Positions 1-10,910 of a stretch of 64,000 nt of DNA are shown piece by piece. Below the pieces are notes generated by a model that ran no database searches, was not told where the DNA came from, and saw nothing but the letters and a program-made list of their open reading frames with translations. Position 1 is the stretch's first letter, and every line of letters begins with the position of its first letter. The stretch spans positions 68,775,899 through 68,839,898 of the forward strand of contig CM075857.1 in the NCBI GenBank assembly GCA_037975125.1, in the 5' to 3' direction. Position numbers and translations under genes: made by a program. Source of the stretch: Latrodectus hesperus. Its lineage: Eukaryota > Arthropoda > Arachnida > Araneae > Theridiidae.

Positions 1-835
1 CTTTAAAACTAAAGAACCAAATTGTTGAAAATATAAAAAAATTATATTCTTTTTACATCATTATGAGTAAATCAAAAGTTTTATTAGAAAATCGTAATAG
101 AGAACATTTTATAAGTTCTTTAATTTGAAAAAAAATACAGCCATAGAATTGCATGAACAAAACATTTTTCAATAATACCTAACACCCCCAAATTTTATAA
201 TTTAAATTTTAAAGCAATTAGTGAAATCTCTCTTAACTATAAATAGTTTCTTCAGTATTTTATCTATACTCTTTTCTGCAAACTTTACAGAGGATAATTG
301 ATTTATTTCTATATTTTTACCGAAGTCTAGACTGAAACTTGACTTCAGGAAAATATGAAATATGAAAATAAGAAAATTAAGAAAGGATATGAAACCTTAT
401 TAATATATTTGAAATAAATTGCTCGGAAAAAGTTTTATATATTTTCTATCGTAAGAATATTTTATATTTATGTTTTTTATTATAAACACAAACAGTACTT
501 TTATTTAATATTTTAAACATTTGAAACTAAAGGATATTATAGTGTGGAACATTAATTTGTTATTCTACAATACACAAATTATTGAAAAAAAACTGCATAA
601 AATAAATTAAGGATTTCGCTTATTTGAATTTCAATATATTGCAATGCTAAAATTAATACAAAATTATCTTTGAAGTATACCAGGTATATTTACACGCAAA
701 TTCAGAGCAGAATTACGTGTGAAGAAATTTACATTTTCGCCAAATTATAAAGTCTTTCGAAGAAATGTATACACTTGCATAGTACAATTAAATTTTATAT
801 TGATGTGATTCCTAAGATTTTATTTGTGATTACTG

Positions 836-836
<1 letters not shown>
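1..836. other. AT-rich DNA, no gene seen
   Basis: No open frame of useful length, no repeat and no splice-framed coding stretch stands out. The composition is strongly AT-rich with many A and T runs. Confidence 0.6.

Positions 837-887
<51 letters not shown>
837..887. repeat. (TA)n microsatellite
   Basis: About 25 uninterrupted TA dinucleotides. It is the first of nine long (TA)n arrays in this window. Confidence 0.97.
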
Positions 888-890
<3 letters not shown>

Positions 891-2044
891 CTGAAATATC
901 TCATTAAAATTTAAACACATAGTACTAAAGGTTGTGCTAGAGTAGAAACAATGCGTTTCAGAAATTAAGAAATTTAATATATTTGGATTTATTAATATGA
1001 CTAGTTTTATGGTCATATTATGTTCATCGCTTACTACAGAAATTCAAAATATTCATCTGTTGGAACTATTCTTCATCATTCATTTCGTATCATTAGGAAA
1101 TCATCGAGTATCAACAAAGCATGATCACTTGGTCAATTTTTTTTTAAATAGTCTGACTAAATTCCATAAATGATTTTGAAATCTATGCCATAATTTTTAA
1201 TTCCAATTTCAATGCAACCTTATAGCTCGATCTAGAGCATTCTCATTATCTTTGAAGAGTGTTATAAATGAATCCAATGAATTTTGAAAAATATTAATTA
1301 CTGGTTCTAATTTTTTAATAGAATCTAAAAGCCAATTCCTGTGCAAAATTGTATTCATTGTGCTTCCCTTATATCAGTGATTTTCAATTATTTTATTGAG
1401 TTCATGCTCCATCAAATTTTCTTTTTTTAAATTTCTAGACGATTACATAAAAAATTTCTTATCTTAATGACAGTATGCAATAACAAAGACAATGACACGA
1501 TTATTTTTGAAACTCAGAAGTGATGTTTAAAAATATACTATGTTATTTATTTCATTGAATCATGCAGGAATACAAACCCAAAAAATTAATATAGTACAAC
1601 TAAAAAGAAAATAACGTAAATAGAAAGACAAATTTATAAAAATATTGAAAACACGGGTTTTTTTTAAATTTTAATTTATTACATTTTTTATTAAGTGATG
1701 TTTGGAATTTTTTTCATTTTTAAGAAGTGGCGTTTCTTTCAGATAGTAATTGTTATCACGGAAAATAAAAGCTCTTCGTTGAACCTTCATTTACCAAAAA
1801 AGTACAATGTGAAAAAGGAACTATGAGAGCAATGTAGAGTGGAATATTTAGGATTAGAAATAAATCATTAAATGGTATATTTTAAATGAATCAAGGTAAA
1901 TTAGCGAATGTCTAAAAGTAATAATCAAACTATTCAGTTATGAAAAGGATTAAATTATGTGAAAAATAAATTCAACTTAAGACTTATATCACTAGTAGAA
2001 ACCTTTATGTTTCCTATAAATATTATTTTTAATTTCTGTACATT
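888..2044. other. AT-rich DNA, no gene seen
   Basis: Only short A/T runs and scattered stop codons in all frames. Nothing recognisable. Confidence 0.55.
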
Positions 2045-2330
2045 TTACTTTTCTTAACCGACTCAGCGGATCAGAAAATTTCAAGAATCTGCGAAAAATA
2101 TTTCCTCTTTAAAACCAGATGTACTACTTTTACCCACGTCCCTAAACTATACAAAAATCGTCGACTGTTTCCCATTCTCATTGGGAACATTTCCTACCCC
2201 CTGAAAACTGTCACATCGCTCAATTTAGAGGGAGGGGATGTCAGTTACTACTAACTACCCTATCTAGGGTTGTATGTATTTGCCAGAAAGAATTGTACAT
2301 CCCAATAAAAGTGGTTAAAACGAAAACGTA
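2045..2330 (+). mobile_element. possible 3' end of an LTR retrotransposon (unassigned)
   Basis: This island is clearly richer in G and C than its flanks. Near 2230-2239 there is a purine tract (AGAGGGAGGGGA). It is followed directly by TGTCAGTTACTACTAAC, and about 65 bases later by CCCAATAAAAGTGG, which contains a polyadenylation signal. A polypurine tract, then TG, then AATAAA is the order expected where an internal region meets a 3' LTR. Upstream, a frame of about 60 codons stays open but matches no domain I recognise. Positions 2052-2068 are an inverted 17-bp match to 7656-7672, next to the gypsy 5' LTR, which supports a shared repeat origin. No partner LTR or target-site duplication was found, so an ancient unrelated sequence remains possible. 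Confidence 0.3.
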
Positions 2331-3789
2331 TATCTTTTTTTGTATAAAACTTAAAAAGCAAAAATTATTAATAAATAACTGTTTTTTGTGTAATTGAAAA
2401 TGATTGAAGATATTCCTCAGTATTTTTAGGTTGACTTGGTAAATAATATGAAATTCAAAGAAAAACGGTATCTACAAATTATGATGTTTTAGATTTCTTA
2501 CGCAGTTTAATTAAGAAAGTTGCTTGTCACATTTTCTTGTATATTTATTATTTTCTGTATAATGGAAATTTCTCTTTTTGAATGAGACACAGAAGCTTTT
2601 CAAATTTTTATTACAGTAAGATAAAATAATGTTAGTAAAAATACATTTTCTCACATTATATTTTTCTTAACACAAACAAATTTTTACTTTATATGAATTC
2701 ATCTATGTAGTAATTAGTGTGGTGTTTATATGAAAATAAAAGGCTTAATTATTTTTCAATTTTTATAATGTTATTTTCAAAAACATTAATTAAAGCTTTT
2801 CAATTTATTCATCTTTAAATGTTTTGAGTTTAAACAATTAAACATAACATTAGAAAATTTGCATAACATTGTGAATAAATGTGTGTAATGTTCTTGGTTT
2901 ATACTATATCTGAAAAATTACTTTCACTTTATATTTAAATATTTGGAAAAGTTTTTTAGCCCAAAAAAAATTAAATATTTACAAAAAAAGGATTAATTTT
3001 CATTTCTGCCAAATTGTATATGAAAATAAAATTATTTAATGCAAAATACATGTAGATAAACTTGCATTAAAATTGTTCTGTATAAGAAATTTTAACACAT
3101 TATATTTGCTGATTGTGTACTTTCTTAATTATGATATTTCTTATATATTTACATTCTAAAACAATATTATAAAATCATTTATTAGTTTTACAATTTTTTT
3201 CTTTCATATTAAAAAAACATTATTTAGATATTTTTAACAAGATATTTATTACAAATTAAAGTTGTATTTTAATCGAAAAGAATTCCAAGTGATGGACGAA
3301 AAATAAATTGCTTAAAACACATTTGTTAAGTATTCAATATACTTATTCTCATTAACTCAAAATAATATTCAATTATTATGAAGCAATCTGGTGAAATAGA
3401 AAATGAATTTGAAACTCAAAAGAATTTAAATTAAATTTTTTCAATATATGTGACAACCTTTTTTTAAGAAAGCTTTTCCTAAGCACTTTAAATTATTTGA
3501 GAGAGGAAGAGAGAGAGATTATTGTGTGCCGTCCTTATTATATATTTACTTTCATCTGGAAATACATTTTTCTCAATTCTTGAAGTTAAGCACTTTGGTA
3601 GACCTCATAGTGATTTGAAATATATATACTGCTATTTAGTAATTTATACTAATAGAAGAGTTGGTGTGTTGCCTATAAGCTCAGAGGATATGTAACATGA
3701 AAGCGAACAATTGATATCATTGAACGATAAAAAAAAGTTAGCAATGTACTTCAAGCAACGTTATGAAGTCTCATTTATTCCATTTTAAA
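2331..3789. other. AT-rich DNA with a short GA tract
   Basis: No coding signal. A small purine-rich (GA)n-like stretch lies near 3499-3518. The sequence otherwise resembles the rest of the AT-rich background. Confidence 0.55.
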
Positions 3790-3798
3790 AGTTACAGA

Positions 3799-3800
<2 letters not shown>

Positions 3801-3833
<33 letters not shown>

Positions 3834-4042
3834 CCTACGCCCGACCTTGGTTTTTCAACCATCAGTCTCTGTCGGGCAGCCCAATACAATCTTGAGGTGA
3901 ATGAAAAGTCATCTTCCGCAGAATTTCTAACTGCGACGTCCGAAAGTCCAGGGCAAGTGAAAAGGTGGTCACCAGTCATGTCCTCTAGTCCACAAAAAGG
4001 GCAGATTGGAGAGTCCTTCAAACCCAAACGGTGAAGGTGTTT
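3801..4042 (-). mobile_element. 5'-truncated non-LTR retrotransposon insertion
   Basis: Reading the minus strand, a coding fragment from 4042 down to about 3831 runs straight into a poly(A) tail, seen on the plus strand as 31 T (3801-3831). The insert is bracketed by an exact 11-bp duplication AGTTACAGAAG at 3790-3800 and 4043-4053. That is the mark of target-primed reverse transcription. Only about 210 bp of coding sequence were copied, a severe 5' truncation that is typical of LINE-type elements. The stop codon TAA is completed by the start of the A tail, so there is no 3' untranslated region to speak of. The long unbroken tail and perfect duplication suggest a fairly recent insertion. Confidence 0.9.
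3830..4042 (-). pseudogene. C-terminal fragment of a non-LTR retrotransposon ORF2 (zinc-knuckle end)
   Basis: The frame reads through KHLHRLGLKDSPICPFCGLE and MTGDHLFTCPGL. This is a Cys-x2-Cys ... His ... Cys pattern like the zinc-finger-like C-terminus that follows the reverse transcriptase and RNase H domains in Jockey/I/R1-type arthropod elements. It ends in PRSGVG and a stop. The annotated-looking start Met and about 19 residues before KHLH come from flanking genomic DNA upstream of the insertion, not from the element. All catalytic domains are absent, so the fragment cannot function. The clade within the non-LTR elements is not certain from this tail alone. It is not disrupted internally, unlike the gypsy relic downstream. 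Confidence 0.85.
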
Positions 4043-4053
4043 AGTTACAGAAG

Positions 4054-7000
4054 TAGAAACTTTATAATTATTTAATGCAAGTAAATAAATATTTTTCAAA
4101 CCCTTTCACAATATTATAATACTTTCAGCACACATAGCAAGGCTGATTTAGATTATTTATACGTTTCTATAATTCAACAGTCTAAATGAATTAGAAATAT
4201 ATTAAAATTATTAATTTACTTAATTTTTTAGCAGAACTAAAAATATATATTACTTATGCTCTTTTTTCATAGATAAATTTTGTTTTTTTATTTAAAAGCG
4301 TTAAAGCCCAAATTTATTAGCTAAATTAATTTTTTCTACTCGTAACTGAACAACCTTAGATAAAATATCACTTGTAACAATACATGAAAATTAACTTCAT
4401 TTGTCAATCTGAATTGAAATATATATCAGTGCATGTACTAATAAGAAGCTTAAACTGTTACATTTAATTTATTTCAATGTAAATGGAATATTTGGTTTCA
4501 CAAGTGTTTACTCGAGTTATTTTTTAAATATTAATCTAGCGTTTATGAACTGAACTTTATGTATAATTATAAATAAAAACAAAAGAATCTTTACAACTTA
4601 ATTTGGCAAAATTACGGTTCGAAAGAAACTTAAAATTTTATAACGAGTTTCTATTGGCTTATATTTAACTTTACATAATATAATATGTAATAAAATGCTA
4701 AGAGGCTATTATTACTCCCTTATAAAAATATTTTTATGAAAAGTTCTTGCATTGGTAATATTTTATTGTATTACAAGTTGCAAAACCTTTATATAATTAT
4801 CATATATCTCTACTATATAAAGTTTCCTAATTAAAGAGACTTTATCTATAATTGAGAATTGTTAAGATTGAGAGGAATGAAACAAGGTGAAAAAAAGCAG
4901 TTTCTCATATGTCTACTTCAACTAGAGTAATCGATAAAATTCCCTTTCATTCCATCTGTAACTAAATGGAAACATCCTTAACCACACAGGAAGCCACATG
5001 TGCAATGAATTATCTTCCTTGAAACGAAGTCTTGACGTATATACAGGGGATATATGGGAGAAGCTGTTTGAAACAATACTGTTAATAGTCGAATACTTGT
5101 AAAAATTGTAGAGAAAATAAATTTAACACCTTATCCTTTAGTATTCAACTATCTGTGATAAAAAACTACGCAAGGTTTTAAGGAAAGGAAATAATTAAGT
5201 GAAAAATGTTTGAATACTATAGGAGCTATTTATAACTACTGCTGCATAACAAAAAATATAGTAGTATTAATATGATAGAAACAAAATGATACAAAACAAA
5301 TTTTGCTTATCAAATCATGAAAGATTACAGGAATCCTATAAAAATTTTCAACTTTATATTCTCTTTTTTTATATAAGTAAGGTAGAATTTTGGATAGAAA
5401 ATTTCCAAACAGCAATTTATTTTAAATTTTAAAAACTCTGAAAACAGAAAATTTCAAAAATTGCGTTAATAATTCAAATTTAATATCCTTGATTTCATTT
5501 CAACTACATTTTATTTTTTGAAAGAATAATTTTATTTTAGTTTTTGTTATTTTGTATTGTTAACATTAACATTAATAAACGATTTAATGACTTAACAGAT
5601 AAATACCTAAATCCGAAGTTAAGTCTGAAAATTTGAATTTAATCATATAGTTCCTTTTTAAAAAATTATCTCAAATGTTTTCAAAATTCAAATGAATTTT
5701 TACGTATAAAAAATGCTAGCATTCTTTTTTATATTGTAAGGTCGTTGAAATGGGAGCAGGCGTACAAAAAAATTTATATAAAATGTGCTAAAACAGTATT
5801 ATGCTTTCAATATAATGAATATCACAAAGTTATATATCAAGAATAAAAATCGAAAAATATTATCAAAATTGAAAAAGTAATCATTATTTAAATTGACAGA
5901 GGATATATTCTTAAGACTTGAAAAGGTAAACAACAAAAATTTTTATAAGCATTTATTTTTCTATTCTTAATATTTATCTATTACTAGTTTAGAAAAACAT
6001 TAATGTTTTAGATTATCACAAATTTACTTAAGGCGAAAAAGTTATGTTTGGTATCGAAAGATTACTTTTTTATTTATTTATTTATTTTATAAATTCAGAG
6101 CAAGCATTTAATTCTAAATTTATCAGTTTTATGAACGTTAATGAATATTCAATAATGAATCTTTTTTTATAATTATATATTTTTAGATCATCATATAACT
6201 AATGTACTATAAGTTTGCCCTGAATTTGTTAACTTTCTTTAATATGGTTTATTTTTACTCAAATAAATAACACCATATTCCTATAAAAAAGAGCTAGCAA
6301 TTTAAATATTGTATTAATATATTATATTTTATAATAAACAATGATTTTTTTGCGAGCTAAAATTCACATGTATTTTAAGAAAATAAATATTTTTTTTCAT
6401 AATTTGAACAGCTAATTAATTTATTTCTAAGCCACAATATCTCATTTTGAACTTCATTTTATTTCTGTAATCAATTTTGTCCCTTTAATATAATTAATCG
6501 TATTTATGTCATCTATATCTTGTTATCGTTAATTCAGATTGTAACAACACAACTAAATTTAAACATTCTATGATTTCTATAGTCATATAACTTTAGCATA
6601 CTATTTCATTTAGATTTTTCAAAGTGAATTTTCTTTGTTTTCAAAACTTTAATTTTTTAAAAAGAAGTTTATTTGAAATACATAATGCGTTTATTATATT
6701 TTTAAATTTAAATAACACAATCAATCGTATATGGAATATACCATTTTATGTTTCAAAGATAAACCAGAAAAATTAATTTTTAATTCAAATAAGAAGAGTA
6801 AAGTAAATATATAACCACATTTTACAACAAGAAATTCTCTGGTTAAGATTATTATATTTAAAAATTTCTTTTATACCTAATATGGATCACGTTAAAAGAT
6901 AATTATTTGTAAAACTAACGTATTAATAATTTGCTTATTTTAAAAATAAATTTTGTAAAAAAATAATTATTTTCTGTAGGTTAAAAATTTAATTGCTTAA

Positions 7001-7425
7001 ATGGTAGCATTTCCATTTACGAAATTTATTTGTTTATTTCAGTCATAACTAGTCGATAAAAAATGCCGTCAAAAACAATAAAAACTGAATTAAATTAAGT
7101 AAGATGTAAGAAATAATTAGCATAAGCAGGAAAATTATTAAAATTTAACTTAGAAAAGAAAGCAAGCTCGTTAGTAATTTAAAAGTACATATGGATTTAA
7201 AATTTTTGTGTAATAAAATCGTCTAATTCAATTAGGAACTAACTTTAGAACTTAGGAACTAAAATGAAAAATAATAATGTATAAACTTGCATTTTATTTC
7301 TAAAGCAACAAATTTATAGATTATTAAATTTTAAAGTTGAATCTTGGCGAAAAAATAATCAGTATTTTAGATATTTGGCGTAAAACTCAGGCTGAGTAGT
7401 AGTTTTCAAAGAAAAGTCTCCAAGG
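4054..7425. other. long AT-rich stretch, no gene seen
   Basis: No convincing open frame. A short (TTTA)n run lies near 6067-6087. A slightly GC-richer patch at about 4860-5080 gave no recognisable product in either strand. Confidence 0.55.
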
Positions 7426-7519
7426 AGTGTGGTTTGAGTGATTAAGACCGATCAATCAAACCACCGATTAGGGGGAAAGCAAAAATAAGTGGTTTCTACT
7501 ATGCGAAAATATACGTCGC

Positions 7520-7655
7520 GGCCGCTTTCGGTGCAAACTCTGCGACGTATCTATGCCGTCGCAGGCCGCTTTCAAGCAGGAAAGTTTCAACGTATCCATG
7601 CCGTCATGAACCGCTTTTCGACCAGTTTATTGCGACGTAACAGATACGTCGCGAA
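7520..7655. repeat. GC-rich minisatellite, three units of about 45 bp
   Basis: Three head-to-tail units begin at about 7520, 7564 and 7610. Each opens with (G/A)CCGCTTT and closes with a variant of ACGTATC-ATGCCGTC-. The block is far richer in CG dinucleotides than anything around it. It sits just upstream of the SINE-split gypsy LTR and may be part of that LTR's U3 region, but the 3' LTR shows no clear counterpart. The 80-codon plus-strand frame across it (7489-7731) follows from the repeat's composition and matches no protein I know. Confidence 0.7.
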
Positions 7656-7680
7656 CGCTGAGTCGGTTAAGATAGCAAGA

Positions 7681-7856
7681 TTGGTTTGTTTGTCGCTTAA
7701 CGGTCATTTTTTGCTCACGAGGGCTAATTAGACTGGAGACCTACGGTTTAAAGTGGATTCCAAACCACTACAAGCATCCATGCCCAAGGTGGGATTCGAA
7801 CCCACAAACTGTTGAACCGAAGGCAAGAGCGCATACCATTTGGCTGCCAGCCCGGC
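7681..7856 (-). mobile_element. tRNA-derived SINE, family A, inserted in gypsy LTR
   Basis: On the minus strand the element starts with GCCGGGCTGGCAGCC. It carries an RNA polymerase III A-box-like TGGCAGCCAAATGG and a B box GGTTCGAATCCC, then a tRNA-unrelated body and an AACAAACCAA-type tail. It is about 92% or less identical by eye to the copy at 36974-37154. Flanking AAGATAGCAA (7669-7678) and AAGATGGCAA (7857-7866) form a target-site duplication with one mismatch. LTR sequence continues on the far side: TTAAGATGGCAA resembles TTAAGAAGGCAA of the 3' LTR. The SINE therefore jumped into an already resident LTR. Confidence 0.86.
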
Positions 7857-8035
7857 AAGATGGCAACAGAAGTTTATGTTTACTAAAAAGAATTATTGTG
7901 TTTTACATACCAACAGCAGATTGGTATCAAGAAAAAAATTAATGAGTTTTGTTCTTTTTTAAGTCATCTAATTTCTTTCATTTAGCGTTAAGGGTTTGTG
8001 GTGGATTAATTAAAGATTTGTATTAAAAATAGTTT
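7857..8035 (+). repeat. 5' LTR of gypsy relic (right part)
   Basis: This stretch aligns with 10735-10905: both contain GAATTATTGTGTTTTACAT or its close variant, then AGATTG-TATCAAGAAAAA and GTTTTGTTCTTTTTTAA. The direct repeats flank the retrotransposon coding remnants, as LTRs should. Its left part is cut off by the SINE and probably continues left of 7681. The primer-binding site cannot be read with confidence after 8035. Confidence 0.8.
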
Positions 8036-8145
8036 ACGTAATTTATGACTCAGACTTGATATTCTATAATCGAATTCTATAATCGAAAATGGAAAATAAA
8101 AGCGATGTTTCATCATTGATCTCTAGAGTATGTATTGCCGTGCGT

Positions 8146-8280
8146 ATTGGACACCGGATCAAAGACATGGTTTCTCCAATTGGAAACTCAATTTCGAAAT
8201 GCTGCAATTACGACAGATCAAATAATGTACGATTATGTCGAGCAAGTTCCATTAACATTAAAATATTATCTCGAGTGTCG
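8146..8280 (+). pseudogene. Gag (capsid N-terminal) fragment of gypsy element
   Basis: From about 8146 the reading frame gives a short stretch around WFLQLETQF (codons from 8168) and ends near YDYVEQVPL. It resembles the N-terminal capsid region of arthropod Ty3/gypsy Gag. Only about 45 residues remain. The rest of the capsid, the nucleocapsid zinc knuckle and the protease are missing. The open frame of 137 codons starting at 8089 is in a different frame here and is mostly not the true Gag frame. It coincides with the original pol frame only further downstream. Confidence 0.6.
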
Positions 8281-8304
8281 GACATTCCGATCAATATCCT
8301 GAGG

Positions 8305-9030
8305 CCTGTTGCAGCTAGGGTCAGAAGACTATCAGCCGAAAAATTAAAAACGGTAAAAACAGAATTTAAATTCATGTTGCAACAAGTTCTTTGCAGCCTT
8401 TGCTCTCAGGACTTTGATGAGGAGATTACAAGGCTCTTAATAACACCACCATTCCTGACCAATATCTTCTGCCGTTCCTCACCGACTGTGGCTACATCCT
8501 AAGCGGAAAAATTTTTTCTCATCAATCGATCTAGTTCCAGCTTACATGAAAGCCTATACATGAAAGTGATATCCCCAAAACAGTCATTACTCCTTTTGGA
8601 TTGTTTGAACTTCCATTCATGACCTTTGACTTACACAATGTAGCACTGGCATTTCAATGATTCATGAATATGATACTGTCTGGATTAGGTTTTCCATTCT
8701 GTTGTTAATAGGACATGCTAATATCTTTTCTAGATGAAGAATCACACCGTAAGCACTTGCACACTGTTTTTCAAAGGTTAACTGCCTATGGTTTATGCAT
8801 CAACATTCCAAAATATATTTTTGGCAATTCTAAACTTATTTATTTGGTATGAAATCACAATGGAAGGAATAAAACCACTTCCAGCGGAAGCTGATGCCAT
8901 ATGAAACATACCCGAACCCACTTCATCCACCAGCTTAAGCAGGTTACTCTGGGGATAGTAAATTTTTATCACCGTTTCATTACAAATTGTGCCAAACCCA
9001 ATAACCTCTCGCAATAACCTCTAATCTCAC
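8305..9030 (+). pseudogene. reverse transcriptase remnant, Ty3/gypsy pol
   Basis: The remnant begins with ARVRRLSAEKLK and KTEFKFMLQQ, the lead-in to gypsy reverse transcriptases. After frameshifts it continues with ITPFGLFELPFMTF (about 8585-8628), a hallmark of the fingers/palm region, then DEESHRKHLHTVFQRL (about 8733-8780) and a connection-domain segment up to about 9030. The tract where the catalytic Y-x-D-D box should lie (about 8700-8735) is scrambled by stops, and I could not read an intact box. Several stop codons and at least three frame changes make it non-functional. Confidence 0.88.
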
Positions 9031-9173
9031 TACTAACAGGAAGGTGCAAAATTTGTAAGATAGCTCTAACAAGGACTAAAAATTCTTGCAATGCATTCAA
9101 AAATCTTAAATTTGCACTTTTTTATGCTAATATGCTGGTTTATAGCTAAACTGTTGCTACTATATCTCTCATA

Positions 9174-9530
9174 TGTGATGCTTCGGATACAGCTATTTGA
9201 GCCATCATTCATCAAATTGAACAGGGTGAGATGCGTCCATTATGTTTCTTTTTATTCTCCTTGACTGACTCACAGTGAAAGTAAAGTGCATATAATCCAG
9301 AGCTCTTGTCCATCTACGCTGCAATAAAATATTTTAGGTACATATTAGAGAGAAAGTCTTTCAACATTTATACAAACCACAAATCTGTTACCTTTGCTTT
9401 TCAACAAAATGTACACAAAGCCTCTCCCAGACAAACAAGGCAATTGATTCCCATTCCAGACACTGACAAATCAATTCATTGTGATGTGTCCACCAACAGT
9501 AGTCGTCCATACATTCCCTCAAAATTTCGC
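9174..9530 (+). pseudogene. RNase H remnant, Ty3/gypsy pol
   Basis: The segment opens with CDASDTAI, which holds the first catalytic Asp, followed by an in-frame stop. After a shift it reads YAAIKYFRYILERKSF and IYTNHKSVTFAF, the classic gypsy RNase H core. The usual Asp of the T-D-H-K motif is Asn here. It then runs into PRQTRQL. These parts fix the order between reverse transcriptase and integrase. An open frame from 9306 covers the second half only. Confidence 0.87.
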
Positions 9531-9618
9531 TGACAGATATTTTCTTCTATTCATAATTCATTAGAAGTACAAGAAAGTTAATCACTAAGAGATTCATATG
9601 GCTAAATATTAATAAAGA

Positions 9619-10205
9619 TTGTTATGGTGTAGAGAATGCATGGAATATCTACGATCTAAAGTTCAAAGATATACCAAGTCAGCTTTTAGGAACTTTAATG
9701 TTCCACCTGAACGTTTCAAACAAGTTCACGTTGATATTGTTGGACCCTTGCCTTCGTGTCAATGTTTCAAATATTTACTTACGATGATTGATCGTTTTTC
9801 TTGATAAGTAGCTCTTCCTGTGGCAGATCAATCAGCAGAAACAGTTGCAAATATATCAACCTGGATTTATCGTTTCGTAATACAACAGCTTATTACGTTA
9901 GCTCTAGGGCATCAATTTTTAAGTCAACTCTTCTCATATTTGAGCAAATACAATTTAGAACAACAGCATATCATCCACAACTGAATGGAATGATTGAACA
10001 ACAACACAGAATTATAAAGGCAATCTTGAACTGCCATTTACAGAAAAGCAAGTGTTGGGTAGAGGTCTTACCTATGGTTCTTCTTGGATTACGCTCTGCA
10101 CTGAAAAAAGATTTTGGATACTCTTCAGCCGAGCTTCTTTATGGAAGTTCCATATGTTTACCCGGAAAATTCGTCATTACGATTCCTAATGTCACGCACT
10201 CATAG
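9619..10205 (+). pseudogene. integrase catalytic-core remnant, Ty3/gypsy pol
   Basis: The first part reads CRECMEYLRSKVQRYTKSAF then HVDIVGPLP and FKYLLTMIDRFS, ending in a stop at 9802-9804. HVDIVGPLP contains the first catalytic Asp. The next part, in another frame, gives VALPVADQSAETVANISTW and GHQFLSQLF. At the second catalytic position the codon reads GCT (Ala) where the family has Asp. The third part keeps TTAYHPQLNGMIEQQHR with the catalytic Glu. The zinc-binding HHCC domain is largely missing. The D,D-35-E triad is thus broken by one substitution and at least two frameshifts. Confidence 0.88.
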
Positions 10206-10365
10206 TTCGTGCAAATGATTATTACAAAATATTATATATAACATAAAACCTGTTGCAACGATTACCCATTGCAATAGAATCGTATTTGCTTCAAAGCACC
10301 TTTTGAATGGCTTACATTATTTCGTCTACAGTAGCGCAGGCACTTGATGCTTGCAGCCGATTAAT

Positions 10366-10644
10366 ATTGGGTTTTATGTTGTCAAGCACCGAACACCAAA
10401 GTACTTTGATATTGAAATTAATGGAAGTCTCAAAATAATTTCAATTGATAGACTAAAACCATGTTTCACCATAAAAGATAATGATAAACAAACTCTTGAA
10501 ACACACAGAAACATGAATTATCCTGATCCGCACACTCAGTACGCAATTCGGGAGAAAATTTCGTCACCGGTCATTCGCAACCATACCACACGCAGTGGAA
10601 GGACTGCCTGGTTTCCACCTACATTAAAGGACTATGTATCGTAA
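10366..10644 (+). pseudogene. integrase C-terminal module remnant, Ty3/gypsy pol
   Basis: The frame opens before YVVKHRTPKYFDIEI and includes IISIDRLKPCF, the C-terminal DNA-binding module common to Ty3/gypsy integrases. It ends with TTRSGRTAWFPP and LKDYVS, like the final residues of many arthropod gypsy Pol proteins. It is separated from the core by a damaged stretch at 10206-10350. The purine-rich GAAGGGAATAT just after the stop lies where the polypurine tract should be, directly before the 3' LTR. Confidence 0.85.
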
Positions 10645-10663
10645 TCGCTTACACTGAAGGGAA

Positions 10664-10910
10664 TATTTTGCGATCTCTATGTTTCCGCTTCAGCTTATTT
10701 TAAATTTCTGTAAGTTTTAGTTTTCCTTAAGAAGGCAAATGGAGTTATTGTTTACCAAAAATAATTATTGTGTTTTACATGACAGCAAGAGATTGATATC
10801 AAGAAAAAATAAACCAGTTTTGTTCTTTTTTAAATCATATAATTATATTCACTTAGAATTACAAATTTGTTCTGTATTAAAAATTAATTATTAAAAAGTA
10901 TACTTCACCA
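10664..10910 (+). repeat. 3' LTR of gypsy relic
   Basis: It begins at about TTGCGATCTCTATG, just after a polypurine-like tract. The right part aligns with the 5' LTR remnant at 7857-8035 with many substitutions. The exact right edge is uncertain, because both LTRs dissolve into AT-rich sequence. Confidence 0.75.

Larger units (their letters stand above)
7857..10910 (+). mobile_element. degenerate Ty3/gypsy LTR retrotransposon
   Basis: Two diverged direct LTRs bracket a compressed internal region whose fragments follow the Ty3/gypsy order: Gag, reverse transcriptase, RNase H, integrase. The coding parts lie in different frames and carry many stops and frameshifts. A large internal deletion removed the rest of Gag and the protease, since Gag-like sequence (to about 8280) is followed almost at once by sequence preceding the reverse transcriptase. 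No envelope-like region is seen. The LTRs differ clearly from one another, so the insertion is old. The 5' LTR was later hit by a SINE. The element is dead and could at most be a source of LTR promoter sequence. Confidence 0.92.

Noticed and set aside
7489..7731. 80-codon plus-strand frame as a gene
   Set aside because: It spans the GC-rich minisatellite and then runs into the SINE, so it crosses independent repeats.
8793..9014. 73-codon minus-strand frame
   Set aside because: It lies antisense to the gypsy connection-domain remnant and is a shadow of it.
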